DNA of 64,000 bases from Plasmodium brasilianum. Taxonomy: Eukaryota; Apicomplexa; Aconoidasida; Haemosporida; Plasmodiidae. Shown here piece after piece: positions 46,918 to 57,800 of the stretch (positions are counted from its first letter, which is position 1; every line of letters starts with the position of its first letter). The notes below the pieces were generated by a model, which worked only from the letters and a program-made list of their open reading frames with translations, made no database searches and was not told the DNA's origin. The position numbers were made by a program, and so were the translations under genes. The stretch lies in contig NC_090122.1 of the NCBI RefSeq assembly GCF_023973825.1, positions 1,420,130 to 1,484,129 on the forward strand, read 5' to 3'.

Positions 46918-46990
46918 ATAAGTGTAAGCATATATATGTGTAAGCATATATATGTGTAAGCATATATATGTGTAAGCATATATAAATGTA
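46918..46990. repeat. 17-bp minisatellite
   Basis: Four tandem copies of a 17-bp unit, GTGTAAGCATATATATG, about 70 bp before the RRP12-like start codon. Confidence 0.85.
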
Positions 46991-47057
46991 ATTATACATA
47001 CATATTTACATATACGTGCGTCCATTGTGCATGTATCTCCACGCACGGGTGTGCTAA

Positions 47058-50000
47058 ATGGATAAGTTTAAAAGATGCAAGAAGAGAAACTTTAGGAGTC
47101 TCATAAAGAATACCAAGTCGTTAATTAAGAGAAAGAATAAGAACCAGTCAAAGATACATAAAAGCAATATTTTAACAAATGAATTTATAACAAATATAAT
47201 TATAAAATACGTAAGGAAGAGTAGTGTCAGGAACGCAAATGGTAGTTCCACTTTTGATGAGTATATGTCACATGGGGGAAATACTACTGAATGTATAAAA
47301 GAAAAATTATTTAGCAAAAAAGAAATTGTTGAAACAGATATAATAAATAATTGTTTAATTTTTGATAAGAATGAAACACTGAAAAGTATTAGTTATAAAA
47401 TTCTTTATGGTATTATTAAAAAGTGTGTAGATCATGAAAATGTATTAATGAAAATAGAAGAACTTGGGTTTTCAGCTGAAAATATAAAAGATAAAAATGA
47501 TGACAATATAAATATATGCTCAAAATATAAAGTAGATACTTTTTTTAATTATATATATAAAAGTTTAAAAGTTATAAAATGTTCAAACAATTTTAATGTA
47601 TTATGCAAATTAATGAATGTTATAAAATATGTTATCCATGTCTTGCCATATATGTACAAAATAAAATTTTTGTTTTTTTTTTGTTCCATTTTTAATATAT
47701 ATCAAAAGCTACACGAGAGGGGAAACCATGGGGATAATATAGCGAATACAAAAAAGGCAAAAAATGTAAAAACTGCAAAAAATGTAAAGGATGAAAATAG
47801 TGACAACTTCCCTTTTACGAATGTGGATGACCATGAATTCTTGAATATATTTTTTGAACTAATGAATGAATTAATAAATATTAATGATAATTACAATTCT
47901 TATGATGATAATTATAAAATTTTTAACTTTTTCGTTTTACGCTGGATGTTAGTGTATTTTAAGAACAAATACCACTTTTTTTCAAAGAAGAATATTTGTT
48001 CCCGAACCAAATCAAAATATGCTATTCTTTTACTTACAGTACTAAAACACTTGCATGAGAGTATGAGCTTCGATGTGCGAAGGGAGTTTAACGAAAGTGA
48101 ACAGAAATATTACTTATTAAGTGGTGGTCCAGACATAGCAACAGATGTAGAAGTAAATGGAGGGGCATACGTAGAAGCAAATGCCGCTGCACATATAGTA
48201 GCAGATATAGCAGAAGACGTGCACGACGAAGGGAGAGCAAGCGGCGTTGACCATTTGATAGAGAGGAAAAAAAATGGGCATTCAAATATAACGAATTATA
48301 TGGACATCTTATGTAACAATAAAAGTGTTGGAAGTGAGAAAATAAAAAATAATAAGGCTGAAATACAAAACATGATTGAAATTTTTTATGATAAGGTGGA
48401 TTTAAAAGTAGAAAAAAAATTGAAAGAAGTGAAAGATACTATGAACATTTTAACGCAAAACATTTTTATCATCATTTATAATTTATTTAGCAATATGCAT
48501 ATTATACATCAGCACATAGTATTATTATATTTTTCTTTAGATTTTTTAAGAATATGTGAATATGAGTACTCTTATTTTATTATTTTTAATTCATTCCAGT
48601 TTTTAAATAAATTATTAACTGTTCAGAATTTTTTAATTCATGCACCATTATTTATGGCTGTTCAAGAAGTTTTCACATTTTATGAAAAAATAATTATTCA
48701 TTTGTACAAGGAAAAAAATGATGACCTAAATGAAGAGTTTTATCACTTTGTTGACTTGTTCAATAATAAGCATAAGAGTATGTATGAAGATGTAATAAAA
48801 AGAATATGGAGTTTGTATATGTTGATAATTTCAGATGAATATATGAAACGAAAGGATAAAAATTTGAAGGATAATTCATATGTTAATGTGCATGTTGAGC
48901 AACATCAACAAGTGTATGCAAATAATATGAACGAGGTAAAAACATTTTTAAAAATTAAGTATTTTGAATTTTCAAATGATTATAGAAATTATATACTAAC
49001 AAATGTTAATGAAACATATAAAAATATATTAACTAGTTGTTTAACAAAATCGTTTCGTATATTAGGTTTGAATTATTTTTTCGAAGAATATTTTTTTTTT
49101 TCAAATAATGAATTATTAGCTAAGGATATATTTATATTAAATAAAATTCTTAAGGATACAAATAAATTATTTTACGGCGGTAATTTAAAATTTGTAATGA
49201 ATTTTTTTTACCCTTTATTAATGTGTTATATTAATTTATATGAAAAAGAAGAAAAATATAGTGTAAGGAGCAAACTATTTTTGACATATATAAAAAATGT
49301 GTTAATTCATTTAACTCGGTCAATGAATGATTGTATTAATTTATACTATTTCATGTCAACAAAAGTTGAAGATTTTTATATATTAGTTACTAAGCTTACA
49401 AATTATGATGATTTTAATTTATTACCACTTTTAATTAATTTTTTTGAGCATTTTTATTTGTCTACGTTAAAAATAAATGATGAGGTTGAATGTTTTTCAG
49501 GTTTTATAGGTGTTGAAAAAATGAAGAATATTAAATGTAAATACACAAATATAAATTTAAAAAAAAATAATTTTTTTTTAAATTATATATCAGACAATTT
49601 GTTAAAAATTTTTATTCCAAAATTTGTCTCTATTGTAACTTTTTGTTTAAATCAAAAATTTTCATCTACTACTACATTAGTGCAGGAAAATATGGTAAAT
49701 ATACATACGACTATAGAGAAATTTTCCGACTTGATACGTGTGTGCTTATACTATACGTCAACTACAGATTTTAATGATATTATAGTTATACTAGAGCAAC
49801 ATATATTAAGAAATGAAATTGAAAAGAATATAATTTCTGTAATTAGCTTGCTACTAGTTTTAAAAATGTTCACCCCTTTTTTTTCATATGAACAACTCAA
49901 GTTATGCTCTACGTATTATGAAAAGTTAATTCATTTTATAGGGGTTGAATTGAGGAAGAAATCATCTTATTTTGCTTTCATTAACTGCAAAAATTTTATG

Positions 50001-52997
50001 TCTAAATTGAATGATAGTAATGATAGGCACATTAATTTAACGAGAGGAGATGAGACAAACAAACAGGAGGTCATAAGGGACTCCTTGTATTATAAATCTG
50101 TTCAAATGTGTAGTAATGTTGTGGATGAATTACCCACCACTTCCAACCAGTTCAGTGGTCTCAGTAATATTAGCAAAGATAAAAAGGATGCGCTTTTTTT
50201 GGAAAGTAATAATGTTTATGATATAGGCAAATTCGACAAGAATATAAATAGTAATAGTAACAGTAGTAACAGTAATAGTAATAGTAATAGTAGTAACAGT
50301 AATAGTAATAGTAACAGTAATAGTAATAGTAATAGTAACAGTAGTAATAGTAACAGTAGTAATAGTAACAGTAGTAATAGTAATGGTAATAATGATAGCC
50401 TAAATGGCAACACGAACGTTTTTCAGGTTATGGACAGTGGAGCTGTAGAGGGGGATGTGAGTCTATTTAACACGATACATGCAGATAATGAGGAGAGGGA
50501 AGGACACTCATCTTATAATTACAAATATAATGATATGCGAAAGGAAGAAGAGGGGGGAGAAAAAAATGCACGAACAAGTAACAAAATTAAAGAAGTTATT
50601 AGAAGAAAAAGGGGTGGTGAAAAAAATATCCGAAAAAGAGATAAAATTAAAAAAGGTATTAGAAGAGAGGGAGGGGGAAAAAAAAATACACGAAAAAGTG
50701 AAAAAATTAAAAAAGGTATTAGAAGTGAGGGAGGAGAAAAAACAAATTTACGAAAAAGAGTCGAAAAATTAAGAAAAATAAAAATTAAGAAAGACTTAAA
50801 GAGCGTTATAGAAAAACTCATATATGCAAGAATCTTAATATTTGATAATGTTTCTGCGTTGTTTCAGTGTATTGCTAACATTTTTTTAAAGGAAATGAAA
50901 AAGGATAGTAGTAGTAACAGTAGTGATAAGAGAAGTTTTATAAATTCTGAAAAATGTGATATTATGCACCGTTTGAATAGTAGAGAGTTGAATATATATA
51001 ACAACATATATGTGGGATACAAAATAATAGAAAATAATTTACCTACAATAATGACAAGAAAGAACATTTTTCTTTTTTTTGAAAATATTTCTAATTATAA
51101 TATAAATAAATATATTAAAAAGTTTTATATCTATTTAAATAATTTAACATTATATTTAAAAGTATGCAAAGGTTTGGATCGAAACTACAGTTATGATTTG
51201 TTTTGTGCATTATTACCCATAATAATGAAATCATTATTTTACATAAATAAAAAATTTACCACAAAATTAAGAAAAAATAATTTATTTGAAAATATTGTAT
51301 ATATTGGAAAGGAAAACGTAAAAAATATCCTTTTACATGTGACTCCAGGTTTGTTAGTACAAAAACATAATTGTAAAAAAATAGCAATATATATATTATA
51401 TTTATTAGTAAAGAAGTATAAAATAGATTATGAGGACCAAGTGCAGTTGTTTAAGGTGTGCATAGCTCTATCGAATGAAAATGAGAAAAGTGTACTAAAG
51501 GTCCTTCTGAAATTTCTTTTGATATGTGTGGATGTATTTAATAAAGATGTTGTGATAAGCAATATAACGGGGTTAATGAAACTGCTTAACAGTGTTTTGA
51601 TGAACCGCATGTTTACATATTTAGTGGAGAAATTTATTTTAAAACTGCATGATTTGGTAGAACAGGGGGATGCAATAGTGAAAGGAATAGGAGAAGATCG
51701 AGTAGCAGTAAAAATGGTTGAAGTGGAGGAGGTATCAAGTAATGGCCTATCGGGGAAGACGCTGATTAATTATCTGGAAAAACCGGGGGTAAAAATTTTC
51801 AAAAGGTTAATAGCAAATAGGCAAACAAGTGGAAGAAGTAATAGAAGTGGTAACAGTAACAATAACAGTAGGAGTGACAAATGCAACTACAGTGTTAGTA
51901 CCAGTGGTAATGGCGCTTACAGTGATGCGAGAAATGGGCTTATGCCTGTAAAGATGAATGGAAAAAAAAGAGTACCAAGTGTACACATGTTATACGCATC
52001 ATCGGACTATAGTTTAGACGATATGTCGAAAGAACACTACGAAGATATATCAAACGATTCAGATAATAGTGAACTAAATTTGAGAGATGACAATGATGAA
52101 GTTGAAACAAACGGAGGTGAACAATTGAAGAACCAAGGGAGAGAAATTTTTGTCAAGAGTAAAAAAGAACAAAGAAGGAGCATTAGCAAAGGGAAAATGA
52201 GTAAGGAGAATAAGAGCAATAATAACTTTATTAAAAAGAAAAATGAAAATAAATATATTGCAAATTCATTTTTTGAAAGATTACAACAATGTAGAGGAGA
52301 AAAAGAGACTACATATATAAAGGAAACATTAAATAAAATTGTGTTAAGTAAAAAAAAAAAAAAAGAAAAAAACAAAATTAAAAAAGTGATATATTATAAT
52401 AAAAATATCTGTGAAATACTTTATAATATCCAAAAATGTGTTTTAAAAAAATCACAAAAAAACTTGAGTATCATTCCCCCTTTAACAAATCAAAAAGAAA
52501 TAAACAATTTATTTGGTGAAAATTATTTTATCAAGAAAAATATAAATAAAGAAAAAAAAAAATATATACAAGAAGAAGACAGTCTTAGTAATTCGGATGA
52601 GGAAAAAATTGTAGGAGTTAGTAACGATGGAAAGATAATTATTCGGGATGTCTATTTGCATTCAAACGATTTGAAGATGAAGAAAAAGAAAAGTGATGAT
52701 ATTATAAATAAAAAATATAACCTAATGAATGAAAAACAGAATATGCACTACAAACTTAAGTCCAATAAGAAAGGAAAAAATAAAAAGAACGCAGATCTGT
52801 TCTTTACAGGAAGTAATAATTTATATAAATCAAAGAAAGGAAAAGGGGATATTATTAAGAAAAATAAGCCACTACCTTACTCTTATGTTCCTTTAAAACC
52901 AATTATGACTAGAGATAAATTTAGGGAAAAAACGCTTCATGCCTTTAGGTCTATTAAAAATAATGCAAAAGGAAAAGGAAAAAAAAAAAAAAATTAA
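47058..52997 (+). CDS. RRP12: RRP12-like ribosome biogenesis protein
   Basis: A single-exon 1,979-aa protein. RRP12 is a HEAT-repeat nucleolar and nuclear-export factor for 40S and 60S pre-ribosomes. The first 1,650 residues are a long series of helix pairs (HEAT-like), and the C-terminal tail has the RRP12 signature: DGKIIIRD at about 1,856, then basic KKGKGDI, then PLPYSYVPLKP at about 1,938, then a basic KGKGKKKK end. Animal and yeast RRP12 end with a similar PYAYIPL motif plus a basic tail. The protein is longer than the roughly 1,200-1,300 aa usual for the family because of low-complexity insertions: a Ser/Asn run (residues about 1,065-1,115), a Lys/Arg-Gly-rich 20-residue repeat (about 1,165-1,240) and acidic/Ser stretches. 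The short basic N-terminus may be a nuclear or nucleolar signal. The assignment rests mainly on the C-terminus. Confidence 0.77.
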   Translation: MDKFKRCKKRNFRSLIKNTKSLIKRKNKNQSKIHKSNILTNEFITNIIIKYVRKSSVRNANGSSTFDEYMSHGGNTTECIKEKLFSKKEIVETDIINNCLIFDKNETLKSISYKILYGIIKKCVDHENVLMKIEELGFSAENIKDKNDDNINICSKYKVDTFFNYIYKSLKVIKCSNNFNVLCKLMNVIKYVIHVLPYMYKIKFLFFFCSIFNIYQKLHERGNHGDNIANTKKAKNVKTAKNVKDENSDNFPFTNVDDHEFLNIFFELMNELININDNYNSYDDNYKIFNFFVLRWMLVYFKNKYHFFSKKNICSRTKSKYAILLLTVLKHLHESMSFDVRREFNESEQKYYLLSGGPDIATDVEVNGGAYVEANAAAHIVADIAEDVHDEGRASGVDHLIERKKNGHSNITNYMDILCNNKSVGSEKIKNNKAEIQNMIEIFYDKVDLKVEKKLKEVKDTMNILTQNIFIIIYNLFSNMHIIHQHIVLLYFSLDFLRICEYEYSYFIIFNSFQFLNKLLTVQNFLIHAPLFMAVQEVFTFYEKIIIHLYKEKNDDLNEEFYHFVDLFNNKHKSMYEDVIKRIWSLYMLIISDEYMKRKDKNLKDNSYVNVHVEQHQQVYANNMNEVKTFLKIKYFEFSNDYRNYILTNVNETYKNILTSCLTKSFRILGLNYFFEEYFFFSNNELLAKDIFILNKILKDTNKLFYGGNLKFVMNFFYPLLMCYINLYEKEEKYSVRSKLFLTYIKNVLIHLTRSMNDCINLYYFMSTKVEDFYILVTKLTNYDDFNLLPLLINFFEHFYLSTLKINDEVECFSGFIGVEKMKNIKCKYTNINLKKNNFFLNYISDNLLKIFIPKFVSIVTFCLNQKFSSTTTLVQENMVNIHTTIEKFSDLIRVCLYYTSTTDFNDIIVILEQHILRNEIEKNIISVISLLLVLKMFTPFFSYEQLKLCSTYYEKLIHFIGVELRKKSSYFAFINCKNFMSKLNDSNDRHINLTRGDETNKQEVIRDSLYYKSVQMCSNVVDELPTTSNQFSGLSNISKDKKDALFLESNNVYDIGKFDKNINSNSNSSNSNSNSNSSNSNSNSNSNSNSNSNSSNSNSSNSNSSNSNGNNDSLNGNTNVFQVMDSGAVEGDVSLFNTIHADNEEREGHSSYNYKYNDMRKEEEGGEKNARTSNKIKEVIRRKRGGEKNIRKRDKIKKGIRREGGGKKNTRKSEKIKKGIRSEGGEKTNLRKRVEKLRKIKIKKDLKSVIEKLIYARILIFDNVSALFQCIANIFLKEMKKDSSSNSSDKRSFINSEKCDIMHRLNSRELNIYNNIYVGYKIIENNLPTIMTRKNIFLFFENISNYNINKYIKKFYIYLNNLTLYLKVCKGLDRNYSYDLFCALLPIIMKSLFYINKKFTTKLRKNNLFENIVYIGKENVKNILLHVTPGLLVQKHNCKKIAIYILYLLVKKYKIDYEDQVQLFKVCIALSNENEKSVLKVLLKFLLICVDVFNKDVVISNITGLMKLLNSVLMNRMFTYLVEKFILKLHDLVEQGDAIVKGIGEDRVAVKMVEVEEVSSNGLSGKTLINYLEKPGVKIFKRLIANRQTSGRSNRSGNSNNNSRSDKCNYSVSTSGNGAYSDARNGLMPVKMNGKKRVPSVHMLYASSDYSLDDMSKEHYEDISNDSDNSELNLRDDNDEVETNGGEQLKNQGREIFVKSKKEQRRSISKGKMSKENKSNNNFIKKKNENKYIANSFFERLQQCRGEKETTYIKETLNKIVLSKKKKKEKNKIKKVIYYNKNICEILYNIQKCVLKKSQKNLSIIPPLTNQKEINNLFGENYFIKKNINKEKKKYIQEEDSLSNSDEEKIVGVSNDGKIIIRDVYLHSNDLKMKKKKSDDIINKKYNLMNEKQNMHYKLKSNKKGKNKKNADLFFTGSNNLYKSKKGKGDIIKKNKPLPYSYVPLKPIMTRDKFREKTLHAFRSIKNNAKGKGKKKKN
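50247..50393 (+). repeat. AGTAAY trinucleotide-based coding repeat (Ser-Asn)
   Basis: AGTAAT/AGTAAC units within the RRP12-like gene encode an alternating Ser-Asn run. The mix of T and C third positions suggests an older, partly diversified repeat, which may bind nothing and act as a spacer. Confidence 0.93.
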
Positions 52998-54893
52998 AAA
53001 AATATCGAGACTACTGGAAAATGAATACCGACATAAAAATAGTGATCTGTTCTGATTTGTACAAATCTTAGATGAATTCATTTTACATATGTAGTCTTTC
53101 CTGTACATAACAACTTTTTTTTTTTTTTTTTATTAACGAAAAAGGATACATTTATTTAAGTGTATCTTGAAAATTGGAGCTACTAGGAATAGAAGCATAT
53201 ATTTAAGCATTTCATTATTTTGCTCAACTTACACAGTGCTACTAGAGGTAGCAGGTGTAATTAATAATTTAACGCAGTTGTGCTTTATAAACAATTCTTT
53301 TCGCCATTCTGTTTTATTCCATATATTTTTCATTACTTCAATTGAGCCGTGTTTATTTTCCCTCGTTTAAATCGTATTTTTAAAGCATACATGATAATGT
53401 GTATAATTAAAAAAAAAAAAAAAAAAGAAAAAGAAAAAGAAAAAGAAAATTAATTTTTGAACAAACAAGAACGTCGTGCATTTGAGTTGCTATTCAGTTG
53501 CTATTCGTTTATTTATCTTTAAGACCAGCATTTAAGATAAATCGTTTTTTTTTCTTTTGATACATATACATAAATACATACATACATACGTATATCTGTC
53601 CACATACATATATACATATATTTACAATTTATGCTCTTCCAGTTTGAGAATAAACAATGTTTCGGCTAAAAGGAGCTAAAATCTTCGTAAAAACGTCAAA
53701 GAATAAAATAAATTTACGCATGAAGACAACACATACCAAACGAAACGTCATACATGGGCGCATGTGTGTATGCTTGTATAAATACGAGAGCGTACATATA
53801 TGTACATAATAATTGTGTATTTTACTATTTTACTATTTTTTTTTTTTTTTTTTTTACATCAGTCGGTGTAACGTTTTTATATAGCGTGAAACATTACTAT
53901 TATGAATAATATTATTCTTACAATTGCTACTACTAAATTTATCGTGTTAATTTTGTTTTCATGTGAAATGGATATTTTTTTTTAAAATGGTATTTTGTCT
54001 TGATGTGTTGCTTTTGTTTTGTATGCGTTGTAAAATTTTTTTATTTTTTTATTTTTTCCCATTTTCAAAAGAACGCATTTCCTATTAATATATACTAATA
54101 TGTATATATAATTATTTATTTATTCGTTTTTCAATCCAAAGTATAAAAATAATTAAATGCACTGAAAAATTATTTTTGGTTTGAAAACTTTATCATTGAG
54201 GTCGTACATATTTCAAAAATTTCAAAAAATTAATTGTTATATACTCATACTTGGAAAAGGCAAAATCAAATGCAAAAGCAAAAGAGTTCACTATACAGCG
54301 CGTTATGAATTGTTTAAGCTTATGTATTTTTTAAAAATTAAAAAATAATATGACTGTCCGGAATACTCATATGAAATAGCATTAAGACTATTTCTTTTTG
54401 CTTAGTAAGACTGCTAATGAGTCCTATTTGCGTACATGCATAAATTAGCATATACACCTTATTTTATACATTTACACACAAATATATATATGAACAGTAT
54501 ATGTGTATATTTACTAATTAGCATATATTTGTGCGTATGCATTTACGTTTGCCTACTTATGAGCATATGTACATACCAATGTGGTTATATATTTTATTTT
54601 TTATATTACATTAATTATAAATTACTCATAAATCCCCCATACACTTTCTAAGAAAAAACGCTTCTATTACTGTTTCACCTAAAAAGGATGAAATTGTGTT
54701 AATCTAGGTTTATATAAATACACATATATATATGTATATATGTATATATATACATATATGCACACAGACATACATACATACATACAAATACGTATGTGTG
54801 CAAACGTACTCAGGTATATATGCATACATGCCTATTTACGTATCTATGTGTTTCTTTTTGTTAATAATATTCTATAAGTATTAAATAAACAAA
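52998..54893. other. Intergenic region between RRP12-like gene and the 2,564-aa gene
   Basis: A 1.9-kb A+T-rich spacer with poly(A)/poly(T) runs and TACATACATA and TATATATGTATA stretches at about 53,560-53,615 and 54,715-54,790. The patch 53,160-53,370 is less A+T-rich and may hold a short minus-strand exon (see the next entry). Confidence 0.65.
53233..53333 (-). other. Candidate first exon of a small minus-strand gene
   Basis: ATG at 53,333 after an in-frame upstream TAA, then MKNIWNKTEWRKELFIKHNC and onward to a consensus GTAAGT donor at 53,232 (phase 2). Unspliced, the frame stops two codons later (TAA at 53,229-53,231). A possible acceptor, TATGTACAG, at 53,103-53,101 would continue the frame into 53,100 and below, but that continuation soon enters the antisense of the RRP12-like 3' end, so the downstream part is uncertain. 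No family recognised. Confidence 0.33.
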
Positions 54894-57800
54894 ATGCTAA
54901 AAAAAACGTTCCACGAAAATGCTAATAAATATACAAAGGAGAATAAAGCAAGGTCTAAATCTATTTCTTTCTTTTCATTTTTTAAAAAACGCAAAAAGAG
55001 GGATAGCTTATATGAAAGCGTAATTTCTACAGATAATGACTCATATGTTGAAAGATCAAGAGATGATAAAAAAAAAGGTGAAGAAAGGAGAGAAGAAAAA
55101 GAAGAGGACGAAGATGAAGAGAATGAGGAAGAAAAGAAAGAAGAACAAGAAGAACAAGAAGTAGATGTACGAGGAAGAAAAAAAAAAAAACTGCAGGACG
55201 AGCATGTGTCTGTAGGGATGAAAAAAAGAGAAAACAATGAGGTGATATCTAAACTTATAGACAATTACAGTAGAAGCTGTAGTAACAACATTAGTAACAT
55301 CGATAGTAATAAAAGTAGAAATAACAGTAGTGATAAAAGTAGAAATAACAGTAATAATGGCAATTGTAGTAGCGAACACGCGATGAATTACCGAGCATAT
55401 AAAATGGAAAATTCTAAGGTAAAAAAAAAAAGAGAAAGCTTTTTTCAAAAAATTAATATATTGCAAAAATTTAAAAATAACAAAATAAAAAAGGCTGCTA
55501 GTTCTTTTTTAAACTTACACTCAGAATATATTTCCGCAGAGAAGGGTAATGAAGAGGTACTAAAAACTAGCTATATTGGTAAAAAAGAAAGCAGACAGAA
55601 AGGCTTAGAAATATTCTATAGTATGAAGAAGCTCAAAAGCTACAGCATAAAAGACGATTTTATCACCTTAAAACATAAAGCACAGCTATTAAAAAATAGT
55701 ATTTCTTTTAGTAATAAAAGGAAAGGATGTAAAGGGAAACTAAGTGCTAAAAGTAAAAATTGCACTACTGAAGGTACTACTACTAATGAGTACAACACGA
55801 ATGGGTTACCTTCAAATAATGTACACTCAATGATTACAAATGTTAATACTGTAAAAAGTGATAAGGGAATTTATGATAAAAGGGAAAATTACAGCCATTC
55901 TGGGAGAAATCATCTGCTAGAAACAGATGGTACAGGAAAGAGAGATACACGAAAAATCCATAGACGTGTGTGCGATAGGAGTAAAAAGGATGCCTACCAT
56001 AACAATGGGAAGCACGCGGGGAGGGTCCAAAAGGAGTACGTGTTTGACCAATTTTCTGATGTTGAAATATGGGTAGAAGACAATATATACAATAAAGGAA
56101 CTAAAATGAAAGACGAGGATAATAAAAATGAACGAATATTTAACAGTGATTGTAATGTGTCAAATATAAATGATTATTTATACCATGATGGTATAAGGGA
56201 TGAAGATAGTTATATCTCTACAAACTCGAATGAGTATCATAAGGTTATGAATTCTTCACAAAGGAAAAATGATAATTTAAATTATAACAACGATTTAGTA
56301 ACATATAGAAAGTGTGAAATGGAGAGGATGGGGAAAAAGAAAAAAAAGAAGAAATGGAAAAAAAGGGGAGAAGGCAGGACAAGTAAAGGAATTGATGGGA
56401 GTGGTACAAGTGAAGGAAGCGAAAGAAGCCCAGAAAGCGGCGGAAGGGAGGAAAAAATCGAGAGAAAATATGAGAGTTCATTCTCTCCAAAAAATGAATA
56501 TAAAGAGATAGCAAATGCAGTGTGTACCATTAGTAATAGTTGGAGCATTCCCAGTAATAACGTAGCATATAAAAAAGAGGAAGGTACTGAACATAGTAGT
56601 TGTGATATGAACAATATAAATAGTGTACATGATGAGGAGTCAAAGGAAAACATACAACGTTGTCAATACAAAAATATTCTTAAAACATCAGATAATCCTA
56701 TATTTACTGTAAAAAAAACAAATTATGCGAATAGTAGAAAATTAGCAGAATGTATGAATAGTCGGAGAAATGTGAGTGAAAAGGAAATCATATTAAAACT
56801 TATGTACAACAATAATGGGATATATTTCAACCAAGATGAGCATATTGGTAGTACTCCTCATCTGAAGGGTGCAAAAAATGCGCAAGTTTTGAGGTCTGAC
56901 AAAACTGAGAAAATGATGTTAAACAATAATCATCTTTGTAAGATTGTAAACACAAAAGAGAGGATAAATTTAAATAAAGACGTAATGGAATTTAATCGTA
57001 AACTATCTAGAGACTCAAATAACAGAATGAAAAACATAACTTCGAGTAATAATGAAGAAGCGCATGAACACTCAAGTAGTAGAAGGATATATATAAATTG
57101 TTATGAAGATACGAATAGTGGGCACGTCGCAAAGAAAGATACAAGTATGAATAACGGTGTAGATAAATCAAATACTCATTTGAGGGAGTATGAACCTACG
57201 CATCAAAAATGTGTAAATAGTAACAGAAGTAGAAGTAATAGCAATGAAAACATTAGAGGAAGCGGAAATGATATGATTAATAGTGAAAAGATAGAGAGGG
57301 TAAGATCCAGTATCATTGACAAGTATTTAATCAACCCTCTATATAATTTATTTGCGCAAAGTAAAGAAGTAACAAATTATGCAAATATTTCATCTATGGA
57401 AGGAAATACACCTAATCAACATAGGGATAAGTATTATACTAATGAACTGCAAAAAACGTACAAAACAATGTATGACATATATGACGCTCCGAATATAGGC
57501 TGGTTCGGATGTAATAGAAGTTTAAGTAGTAGCTCCAGAAGAACAACTGCAAATTATTCGCTTAATAGAAACACACATTGCAATTCATTAATTAAGCAGA
57601 ACTTCAATTATGACTTCATTTCTTGTATAAGAAATAATGCTACTTATCAGAAGAAAATAGTTTTGAAAAATACCAACGAAAAAGCACAAGTTGATAAGGC
57701 GGGAAAATGTATGAACATAAAATGTTTCAATAATCATTTTTTTCAAGGGGAAAAAGTACCCCAAGAATTTATGAACAAAAGCATAACAATGAACAACCTC

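Larger units (their letters stand above)
43731..47057. other. Long divergent intergenic region
   Basis: About 3.3 kb between the divergent PDI and RRP12-like genes, so it holds both promoters. It contains an (AT)n stretch (about 44,527-44,566), a run of seven G (44,050-44,056), a run of eleven G (44,855-44,865), a 12-bp TACGTATATGTT-type array (about 44,965-45,015) and two arrays listed separately. No gene supported. Confidence 0.65.

Noticed and set aside
53167..53370. Plus-strand 67-codon ORF in the same patch as the minus-strand candidate
   Set aside because: It begins with TTG and has no suitable ATG, and its hydrophobic content follows from the opposite strand's codons. The minus strand has an ATG and a consensus donor.
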